Below the pieces are notes generated by a model, which saw only the letters and a list, made by a program, of their open reading frames with translations, ran no database searches and had not been told where the DNA came from. The position numbers were made by a program, and so were the translations under genes. Shown one piece after another: positions 15,532-23,107 of a stretch of DNA of 23,107 nt; within the stretch, counting starts at the first letter, position 1; each line of letters begins with the position of its first letter. Origin of the DNA: a virus. The stretch lies in IMG/VR virus record IMGVR_UViG_3300000228_000304, positions 1-23,107 of that record; one strand, 5' to 3'.

Positions 15532-18051
15532 ATGGAAAACACTAAAAATATAGATTTAATAGGAGTATTTAGTAAATGATTTGTTTATGATGACAATAAT
15601 ATCAATACAAGTCAAGTATTTTGACGTGTATCGCAAAATACAAGAAATTGAATTTGAACTATAAAAAATCGTAAATGATACGCATTATTACAAGAGTTAT
15701 GAGTAGTTAGTGGTGAAGAAATTAAATCACTAACTGCTCATGATTCAAAGATTTTAACAGAATATGATTGAGATTTATATGTTTCTAATGAAAGCCTTAA
15801 TTTATATATTAATAAATGAGTGATAAATACTTGACTATGAACTACAGCATACTGAAATACTACAAAAACTATTTGAGATATTGCTATTATAGCAAATGGT
15901 TGAGATATGCAGTATTATGATAAGAAAGATTGATTACTAAAAACAATAACAAACCCATATAATGATATAGGAGATATATGGGAAACAGAACAAGATGATA
16001 TAGTAGGAGATAAATTGTGAAAATGGACTTGAATAGTATCTAATGATGAAGCAACTATAATTATAGCGGTTGAAAATGATTGATATATTTACAAATCACT
16101 TAATTATGGTGAAACTTTTACTCAAAAATGAAGTATAGCATGATATGTTTGAGTTTGTATGTCAAGTGATTGATTACATGTATATGCTTTGGCATATCAA
16201 GAAAAATCAAATGTGTCAAGTGCTGATCAATCTTGAGTTTATTATTCAAGTAATGGTTGAGAAACTTTTACAAAAACTCTTACTAATAATAATACATTTT
16301 GGAACGCAATTACTTGTTCTACTGATTGAAGTAAAGTTTATATTGCTTGACACTCTTGAGATACCTCTGTTTGAAAAGTTTTTAAATCTTCTGATTATTG
16401 AACTACATTTACTGAAGTATTAATTTGAAAAGATTTTGTATGAATTTGAACTAATTCTACTTGAACTAAAGTTATAGTATGAGTAAAAAATTGAAAATTA
16501 CAATATTCTACTGATAATTGAACTACATTTACTGAAAAAGGTGAAAGTAAAATATATACTTCAGTATTTATGAATAGAGATTGAATTATTTACTTTTCTG
16601 AATGAGTTAATTTATATAGATCTGATAATGAACTTATTTGATCTACTATTATATTAAACTCTAACAAGTATGAAACAACTTGATTTAGAATAAGTGGAGA
16701 TAATTTAATTAAAATAGATTGAAAAGAGTTTATATCAATACAATGATCTACAAAAGAATGAATATACCTTGCTACTTGTTATAATGGTGCTATATTTGCA
16801 AGTTTTGATGGTTGAATTACTTGGGATATATTAAATACTCAAATTGATAACTATACTTCAGTATTCGTAAATGAAAATTGTGATGAAACTCAATGAGTTT
16901 TACTATCAACTTCATATAATTGATACATAAAAAGAAGTAGAAATTCAATTAAGTTTAATCCTTCAATTATAGAAATGTATAATAAAAGATTATATATAGC
17001 ATGATTATCAAATAGAAAATCAACATTAATAACATCTCAATGATTTATAATAAATGAAAGAGACTTAATTGATTTTTGACCTAATAGAATTAGAAAACCT
17101 GTTATATCAGTAAGAGAAGGTGATATTGTATGAATAAAGGCGAGTTGAAATAACTTATATTTATTTGATACTATATGAACCCTAATGCTAACCTGATTTA
17201 ATTGAGCTATAAACCCAGTATTTGAATATCTTGACAAAAGCACCGTTCCAGTGTCTAATAAAACAATTGTTACTGCTGATAATTTAGTATTTGTATTAAC
17301 AAGAGATAAAAAGATAAAGTCAATATGATATACTCCTTGAATAACAAACCCTTCAATAGCTGAGTTATCAAATTTAGAATGACAATCTATTCAAAATTAC
17401 TTAAATGAAGTTTTAGACAATAGTCAAGAATTAGCATTTTGATACTTCTACGATCCTGATAAAACAGTAAAATTTCACGTTAGAAGTAAATGAAGTTCAT
17501 ATAATAATTTAGTAATAGTATATGATATGGTAAATAAAACATTCCATATTGATACTAATAAGAAATTTTGAAGTTATTGTGTATTGAATTGAAAATATTA
17601 TACTTGATCTAATATAGATTGAAAAATATTTCAAGATGAAACATGAGCTAATGATAATTGAGTTGCTATCACTTCAATTAGAGAACTTAAATTATTTGAT
17701 TTTTGAGACTCAACAGTTTCAAAAATAATGAGAGAATTAAGATTATCATGAATGATAGATTTGAATACAACTATACATATGAAATTATATGCTGATGAAG
17801 AATTAGTATTTGATGAGATTATATCACGTAGTTTAGTTGATAATCAATTTTATTGAAATAAAGTAGAAAATAAACTATATCAATTCAGAAAAGAAATGTC
17901 AAAATGAGATATATACGCTCGTTGATATACTTATAAGATAGTTTTTGAAGCAACATGAACAACTGAAAGTATTTGATTTGTATTAAATCAATTATCTACA
18001 AGAGTTTGAGGAGTTTGATTAATTTGAAAGAATGAATTGTTTGAAAAATAA
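15532..18051 (+). CDS. Large tail protein with Asp-box propeller (839 aa)
   Basis: Largest gene. Residues ~170-450 contain five Asp-boxes (S-x-D/N-x-G-x-T-F/W): SLNYGETF 189-196, SSNGGETF 239-246, SSDYGTTF 286-293, STDNGTTF 326-333, SFDGGITW 424-431. These mark a sialidase/BNR-type beta-propeller, though no sialidase catalytic set is evident. The N-terminus (IDLIGVFSKGFVYDDNNINT, then KNRKGYALLQELG) and the C-terminal half (NNLVIVYDMVNKTFHIDTNK, YCVLNGKYYTGSNIDGKIFQ, then AITSIRELKLFDFGDSTVSK) resemble podoviral tail hub or stabilisation proteins (P22 gp10/T7 gp12-like propellers); this is the likelier role, with moderate certainty. Glycine is overwhelmingly TGA. Ends just before a terminator, as last gene of the rightward late unit. 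Confidence 0.7.
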
Positions 18052-18101
18052 AATATAAGTATATAAGAAAAATTAATGATAAACTAAAATATTTATATTA
18101 C

Positions 18102-18138
18102 AAAAAAAAGGCAATGATAAACATTGCTTTTTTGTTTT
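18102..18138 (+). terminator. Intrinsic terminator ending the rightward late unit
   Basis: GCAATG (18111-18116) pairs with CATTGC (18122-18127) across a 5-base loop; the flanking A-run and T-run extend the stem with one bulged G, and the T-run gives the release tract. It lies 51 bases after the large tail gene. Confidence 0.85.
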
Positions 18139-18150
18139 AAGTTATATTTA

Positions 18151-18167
18151 TATAATTATAATTTGAT
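18151..18167 (+). promoter_or_regulatory. Promoter-like motif, one-mismatch copy
   Basis: TATAATTATAATTTGAT differs at one base from the 17-mer in the terminal repeats. It lies just after a terminator and 41 bases before the ATG at 18209, which indicates independent transcription of the secreted protein gene. Confidence 0.55.
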
Positions 18168-18208
18168 TTTTTACATGTTTATATTATTACAAATAATACT
18201 TTATTATT

Positions 18209-18790
18209 ATGAAATTATTTATTATGAAACTATTTACAATAATTATTTTATATTTTTGTTATATACAAACAACAAATTGAATGACAAATGAAGAATTTAT
18301 AGAAAAATTTGGAGATACGCATAAAATTATATGATGTTATAATACAAAATCTTGAGAAATATCACAAATAAACAATAGACAAAACTGTTTAAAAGGTAAA
18401 AACTTTCAAAATATACTAATTCCTCCTAAATCACATATAGAAAAGTATTTTATTGTGTATGATAATTACAATGATATAATTAAATCATTACCAACAGAGA
18501 ATTCTGAAAGTTGATTTAATGAAAATGCTGAAAATTGACACGCAAAATGATACGTTCAAACATTAAAATCATATAATATTAAACCAGAGATAGTATCACA
18601 ACTTACATGGAAAAAAAACAGGCAAGATTCACAATTAAATAATAAGAAACAATGTTGATATTATGAAAAATGAAGCGTGGATCAACAAAAATGCATATAT
18701 AGATACCATTATCATTCAAAAAAATGATATAATTATGCAGAAAAATCATATAAATTATATGAATATTATAAAAACTATTTTTGAATATAG
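18209..18790 (+). CDS. Secreted protein, possible lysozyme-like fold (193 aa)
   Basis: N-terminal signal peptide: MKLFIMKLFTIIILYFCYIQ then TTNG, with probable cleavage near residue 24. An alternative ATG is residue 6. The mature part holds four cysteines (43, 60, 149, 162), consistent with two disulfides outside the membrane. Residues 99-121 (SESGFNENAENGHAKGYVQT, with E100) resemble the catalytic segment of lytic transglycosylases (E-S-x-F-N-x-N-A...G-x-x-Q), so a murein-cutting enzyme is possible, but the rest of the fold is not recognisable. Flanked by its own terminator-promoter pair, it looks like an independently expressed accessory gene. A superinfection-exclusion or host-surface role is equally open. 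Ends with TAG. Confidence 0.65.
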
Positions 18791-18903
18791 TTGTAAACTC
18801 ATTTAATTAAGTTTTAACGCATTGTAAATTAATTTAGCTATATTCTATCGTAAAATATATAAACTCTTCAAATTTCAAGGAAATCTAACGGAATTTAACA
18901 AAT

Positions 18904-18932
18904 AAAAAACCATACGTAATGTATAGTTTTTT
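18904..18932 (-). terminator. Terminator between convergent units
   Basis: AAAAAACCATAC and GTATAGTTTTTT flank a 5-base loop. On the minus strand all twelve pairs form with one G-U; on plus there is one C-A mismatch. It starts four bases after the TerL stop on minus and probably serves both directions. The rest of the 145-bp gap (18791-18935) has no gene. Confidence 0.8.
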
Positions 18933-18935
18933 ATT

Positions 18936-20750
18936 TTATCATCTTCTTTCATTTATTGTAGTTCAAGTTAATGGATCTATATATGTTATATAATCATCTT
19001 CATCATCTTGTTTTTGACTATTTTCAATAAAGTTTGATTTACTATCAAGCATTAATACTCATTGTGTTAAAGCATCAGGAAAATCATCATGTCTCATTCA
19101 TGGGAATTTAATTAATTCACTTTCAAGAGTTTTAAAATTATCATTCCAACCAGTATCATTTTTTGATAAGAAATAAATCTTTCAATTAAAAAATCTTGGT
19201 TGTAATGTATATTTTATACGATCTTTTTTATTTTCTCTTGGAATATACTCATAAACCATATAATACATATCATGCTTTTTCATATAATCAAGGAAATCTT
19301 CCTTAAATTTAGTTTGTTGCTTATTTATAGATACTTGTTCTATTGATATGAATGAAGTATTCAATCAACGTTGCTTCCAATAATTTATAGTATTAAATAT
19401 ATTGTTATATGCTTCACTTGGAGCAATCTTACCTCCAACTATATCAATTACATAGAAATCTTTTGTTATTTTATTTTTTCACATAATAACACCTACAGTA
19501 TCATCTGATAATTTATTAGTAGATTGTGCTGGATCTATAAACATTCACCAAGTAAAATCTGAAAATGACATATTTATTTCTCATTTCTCAAGTTCTGAAC
19601 TTAAAAAATACTTAAATTGTTCTTTTTTGAATAATTGTCAAGAAGCTTTAATAGGGCTTTGTTGATAGATAGCCTCAAAATCATATTCTCCAACTTCTAA
19701 TCTGAATTCTTCATAATTTTCAAGTGAAAACTTCTCTTTCCATAATTGTTCTCCAGTATCTTCATTAATTGCCTGGTAAATAATAGTTTTGAATGGAATA
19801 GCGCCTTCAGTTTCTTTTTGTTCTATATATCAAGCAATATCATCTACTTGCCAACGAGTCATTAATAGTATTTCTGCAGGTTGGTATATATCATTTATAT
19901 CATCCAATCAATCATTTGTTTTATTAGTTGTTTCTTTACGTCTTGTCCAAGTAGATTTGTACCAATTTTCAACAGTGTCTCTTATGGTTTGACTTTCAGC
20001 GTCTTTACGACCAGAATATGGATCATCTAACAGTAATATATTAGCACCAACACCGTCCAAATGTCATCCAACACCTATTGTATCAATATATCATAGTCTA
20101 TTTTTATGTAAAAACTCTATTTTATCTTCATTTTCTTTCTTAATATCAAGATTATTGAATACACTTTTATACCATTTTGAGTTTATATTCATACGAATAG
20201 CAGATATACATTGTTTTGGAACTTTTGTAGTAGCGCCTCATAATAGTAACTTAAACCAAGGTCTATTTCATATAACAAACATTGGGAATAATATACTTGT
20301 AATAAATGTCTTTCAATGACGAACAGGCATATGTAATCTTAATCTTTGTGTGTTTCAATTAAATATATCTTGTAATTGTTGTATCAAATCATAATGAAAA
20401 TCTCATAATGGAAATTCAAACTTGTTTTGAACCATATTTTCAATAGCAATTTCAACAAATGTTTTAAAATCACGTTTAGCAAGTTCATTTCTTGCGTTTT
20501 TTATCAGTAACGCTTCTTTTATTTGATTCGTTACTATATCATCCCACTCTGCATGGAGTTCATTTACTCTTTCTTTCATAGTGTTTGCTTTTAATTGTCA
20601 TAAAAATACTTTCATTTCATTCACACTTCTTTTATTTTGTTTTTTTATATAATCTTTATCTAATTGATTGTATTTTATAGATTGTAGTTGAACTCACTTT
20701 CATGCCAATTTTTCAGTGAATTCAACTCTTTCTTTTGGTTTTTTAATCAT
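18936..20750 (-). CDS. terL: Terminase large subunit (604 aa)
   Basis: Motor and nuclease of DNA packaging: ATPase pumps DNA into the prohead and the nuclease cuts the concatemer. Walker A MPVRHGKT (141-148), Walker B ILLLDDP (238-244), the EAIYQQSP region (359-366) typical between the domains, and an RNase H-like nuclease with D406 (FIDPA), E471 (SIEQ) and the HDDFPDA motif (554-560). Length is normal for the family. The glycine of Walker A is encoded inside RHGKT by TGA, as are many others, so the ATPase exists only if TGA is Gly. The start overlaps the end of the preceding gene by eight bases (ATGATTAA), indicating coupled translation. Last gene of the leftward operon. Presence of a terminase argues against a phi29-type packaging ATPase despite the inverted termini. 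Confidence 0.95.
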
Positions 20751-21327
20751 AAATTTTCTTTTTAATTATATTATAAATTCTTTTAATCTTTTTATGTGTT
20801 AAGGAGTTATATGTAGGTTTTTTATTCTCTAAAATTAAACAATCTTTAATATATTCAAAATCTTCATTAGTAAAAATATTATTTTCTTTTCAATAATTCA
20901 TTATTTCTTGTATAATACTTTTTTCATCACTATATGGAATATTATAATTAGAATAATTATTTTCATAATCATCAGACTCAATATCATCAAAATTAATATT
21001 AATAGTATCTTCATAACTATTTATTCTATAATATTTTCATCAATTAAAATATAATCAATTAGTATTATCATCAACTATTTCATCTATATAATAATTATTT
21101 TTTGAATTAAAAGATACTCTCATATCTTTTTGTTTATATCTTGTAAAATTTTTTATAAAATAATAAAAATTATGTGATTTATCATAATATTTTATTTTTT
21201 CTATAATATTTAGTGTTAATTCATGACATATATCTTCAGGTGTGTCATTTGTAAATTTGTGAATATAAATATTTGATTTTTTGACTATATTATATATTTG
21301 CGTGTATAATTCTCCTAAATTTTCCAT
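20743..21327 (-). CDS. Sigma-factor-like protein between the terminase genes (194 aa)
   Basis: Residues 1-80 have the layout of sigma-70 region 2: a helix (ELYTQIYNIVKKSNIYIHKF), TPEDICHELTLNIIEKIKYY (29-48, like the 'EDl.QEv...' core helix), YDKSHNFYYFIKNFTRYKQK and KDMR. The middle is acidic and Asn/Tyr-rich; the C-terminus (residues ~148-194, NEDFEYIKDCLILENKKPTY then basic KKIKRIYNIIKKKIYD) could hold a DNA-binding helix. A phage sigma for late or motif-specific promoters is the most attractive reading, but no residue proves it; a packaging accessory is the alternative given its place between TerS and TerL. Three TGA=Gly codons stand close together after residue 90. It overlaps TerL by eight bases. 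Confidence 0.6.
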
Positions 21328-21341
21328 ATCATTTTTATTTA

Positions 21342-22025
21342 TTAATTATTATTTTCTTCTTTATTATCATATCATTGATTTTTGAATATTCTTTGTCTTA
21401 ATAATGGTTTCGCTAATAAGTTAGTTAATTCTTCAGTTGATAATTTTGATAAATCAGGCATTTCTTTTAATTGAAATGATTCCATTTGTTCTATTTTAAT
21501 TTTATTACTATATTGAGATATAGTTCATAGTATTAAGGCAACCGCAGCTGGGTTGTACACACCATTTACAGCACCTCATGCCATATCATTAATTAAATGA
21601 CCTTGAGATAAATTAATAGCTTCTTCATATGTTTCATGAGTTCATTCCCAAGCAAAATGCGTATTGGCATGTATTCAGTTTGAAGATATAAAACCCTCCA
21701 TTACATTAATTCTACTCTTTTCTATAAACCCAAATTCGTTTGGATCAAGATTATGTTTTACTTTACGGAAATACTCAATCATTTTTCTTGGTAAATCTTT
21801 CGTATATATACGACCTTTATGATTATATAATTGCGGCGTAGTATATCTATCAACAAAAACACTTTTATAAGATATTCTTGCTAATTCCTCTTCAGTGAAA
21901 TCTTTATATGATTTAGAACGATTAAGATATTCTTTTATATTATAATCTCAATCTAAATCTAATTCTTTTAATATAAAGTATCACTCCTCCATATTATCTA
22001 CTATCGTTGTGTGTAAATCGTTCAT
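21342..22025 (-). CDS. terS: Terminase small subunit (227 aa)
   Basis: Recognises viral DNA and regulates the large subunit. The call rests on the central region: RKMIEYFRKVKHNLDPNEFG then helix-turn-helix-like material, followed by NTHFAWEGTHETYEEAINLS (like 'W...peF.eA...a'), and HLINDMAGGAVNGVYNPAAV with ALILGTISQYSNKIKIEQ, which matches the 'G..nG.ynp..a.f.Lkn' signature of many TerS proteins. The C-terminal tail (FQLKEMPDLSKLSTEELTNL) is the oligomer/TerL-contact type. Order TerS, small gene, TerL on one strand supports it. The start at 22025 overlaps the upstream nuclease by 32 bases; a second ATG at 21992, one base after that gene's stop, is an equally plausible start (216 aa). Confidence 0.8.
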
Positions 22026-22512
22026 ATTTTAGTGTTAATAAATATTCTTCAAAATATCATTTATCAATAACATCTTTCTTTATAGAAATTAATTGTTTAT
22101 TATATTTTAATTCAAATAATTTCTTTTTTAATTTGAATGTATCTGTTTCTACTCATTTAGCATCAACAACCAATTCAATTCAATTATTTAATATCAAAAC
22201 AAAATCTGCAATATAATCACTTCCTCTATTTTTTATTTTTCATATCTTAAATTCATATCATTTTCATAATTTCTTTTTAATAAATGATAATCAATTTATT
22301 TTATACTTTGGTATAAGTTCAAAAGCAACCTGAAATTTTACATCAATTATACCATACTTTTCTTGGAAGTCAATATTATATAATATATCAAATAATCTTG
22401 CTTCAAGTAGTGAGTCTACTATAACCTCGGTTCAATCAGGAAGATTTCTCTTCGATTTTATATTTCAATATTTATTCATTGATCTTACTCACCTTACTCT
22501 TTGCAGTTTCAT
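21994..22512 (-). CDS. DUF1064-type phage nuclease (172 aa)
   Basis: DUF1064 proteins are small phage PD-(D/E)xK nucleases, thought to act on DNA in replication or packaging. Visible: MNKYGNIKSKRNLPDGTEVI (12-31, the usual opening), VDSLLEARLFDIL with E37, FQVAFELIPKY (60-70), YIADF with D103, and VVDAKGVETDTFKLKKKLF with D117 and K119 as the catalytic D-x-K. Glycines in the DAKG and NNGIE segments are TGA. I start at 22512 because an A/T leader typical of this genome (TTTAATAAAT) precedes it. Alternatives are 22560 (longer) and 22479 (starting MNKYGN, preceded by AAGGTGAG, the nearest thing to a Shine-Dalgarno here). Confidence 0.8.
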
Positions 22513-22595
22513 ATTTATTAAATTTATAAAGTAAATCTTCAACTTTTTACAAGCACTCATCTCTTAAACGTTCGCATTCAGTTTTATCTTTTGTA

Positions 22596-22925
22596 TTATT
22601 TATTTTCTCCTTGTATTCAAGAGTTATTTCATAAATCAATTTTAGTATCATCTGGTAAACTTTTATATACTAAATACATCTTCACAAAATTTCTTAATGA
22701 GGCTCAATTGATAACATTAATATTATCAAACTTTTTAACCTCCTCTTCAAGATTTTCAAACAACTTATCATCAAACTTTAATTGATTAAAAAATACTCTT
22801 GAAAATTCCATTAAATAGTTTCAAACTATATAAAGTTCATCTAACTCTTGTTTTCTAAAATTTTTTACAATCTTTCTAAATGTCTTATCTTGTTTTTTAG
22901 TAGTTTTAACTGTATTGGTTGTCAT
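22596..22925 (-). CDS. Hypothetical protein, first gene of the leftward operon (109 aa)
   Basis: Begins 77 bases inside the right terminal repeat. Reads MTTNTVKTTKKQDKTFRKIV, then helical and charged (KQELDELYIVGNYLMEFSRV), with four TGA=Gly codons, the last two close together near the C-terminus (LGNNSGIQGENK). No family recognised. Its position, promoter-proximal and just before nuclease and terminase genes, parallels the unknown gene at the left terminus. The 83 bases between it and the nuclease gene hold no convincing gene, only an upstream in-frame ATG of the nuclease. Confidence 0.7.
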
Positions 22926-23002
22926 TTTTCTTGTAATTAAATTATATTTGGTGGTGAGATTTCAACTTCTCATTTTACATGATAAAAAGTTTTAATAAAA
23001 AA

Positions 23003-23019
23003 ATCAAATTAAAATTATA
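23003..23019 (-). promoter_or_regulatory. Promoter-like motif for the leftward operon
   Basis: Minus-strand exact copy of TATAATTTTAATTTGAT, within the right terminal repeat, 77 bases before the ATG at 22925. The leader between (22926-23002) contains a small TGAGA/TCTCA hairpin and no gene. Confidence 0.55.
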
Positions 23020-23107
23020 TTTTATTATATTTTTTTTAATAATCTCTTAAGTTCTATTGTTCTAATTAGAACAAAAAACTTTTATATATTTATTTATATA
23101 AGTTTCT
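23003..23107. repeat. Right terminal inverted repeat (105 bp)
   Basis: Exact reverse complement of bases 1-105. It carries the same 18-bp palindrome (23057-23074) and, on the minus strand, the same promoter-like motif (23003-23019), which faces the leftward packaging operon. Together with the left copy it gives the two outermost transcription units identical upstream DNA. Confidence 0.97.

Noticed and set aside
16145-16423. 92-aa frame in another register within the large tail gene
   Set aside because: Hydrophobic low-complexity translation wholly inside the 839-residue frame that carries the Asp-box motifs.
22591-22785. 64-aa plus-strand frame (also 22007-22216)
   Set aside because: Opposite-strand shadow of the minus operon genes, which give family-like or continuous proteins with TGA as Gly.
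168-22925. TGA = tryptophan (table 4, mycoplasma-type code)
   Set aside because: TGA falls at conserved glycine positions (HAGSG, SPDG, GKT, NGVTGN) and Trp is encoded by TGG throughout, so glycine fits and tryptophan does not.
1-23107. Circular genome or direct terminal repeat
   Set aside because: The end repeats are inverted, not direct, so simple circular closure is not supported by the sequence.

Overview
The window reads as a tailed-phage genome, or most of one, from a host that reads TGA as glycine (translation table 25: Absconditabacteria/SR1 or Gracilibacteria/BD1-5, Candidate Phyla Radiation). Read with the standard code, almost every gene is shattered by in-frame TGA. With TGA = Gly, long uninterrupted frames appear that are recognisable as large and small terminase, major capsid protein, scaffold, holin, N-acetylmuramoyl-L-alanine amidase and several adhesins. 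TGA falls where these families need glycine (for example the WHAG and IGIEV positions of the amidase), while tryptophan is TGG. Stops are TAA, with TAG used twice. The DNA is very AT-rich. Genes have no Shine-Dalgarno sequence and start from A/T-rich leaders, nearly always with T just before ATG.

The two ends carry a perfect 105-bp terminal inverted repeat (1-105 and 23003-23107) containing an 18-bp palindrome. Each copy points a promoter-like motif inward.

Layout: (1) 168-2229, eight small early-type genes of unknown function on +. (2) 2252-5031, a helix-turn-helix/metallophosphoesterase protein, a small acidic-tailed protein and a probable single-strand-DNA-binding protein with a zinc ribbon. 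(3) 5262-7582, scaffold, decoration-type protein and major capsid protein, closed by a strong terminator. (4) 7694-8589, a small beta-rich protein and the holin. (5) 8599-14891, an adhesin array: a 1938-bp unit holding a tail-fibre gene and gene debris is present twice in tandem. A partial third copy has the same leader and first 14 codons fused to a different lectin-like fibre gene, followed by a coiled-coil fibre gene and a six-bladed propeller gene. (6) 14903-18051, the amidase endolysin and an 839-residue Asp-box tail protein. (7) 18209-18790, a separately transcribed secreted protein. (8) 18936-22925 on -, a packaging operon: small gene, DUF1064-type nuclease, TerS, sigma-like protein, TerL.

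I could not find a portal protein, head-tail connectors, tail tube, DNA polymerase, helicase, integrase or tRNA. The sequence may therefore be incomplete despite its inverted ends, may rely heavily on the host, or may encode very diverged versions. The most notable items are the phage-wide TGA=Gly code, terminal inverted repeats together with a terminase, the expandable fibre array, and a fibre whose C-terminal third abruptly uses no TGA glycine codons.
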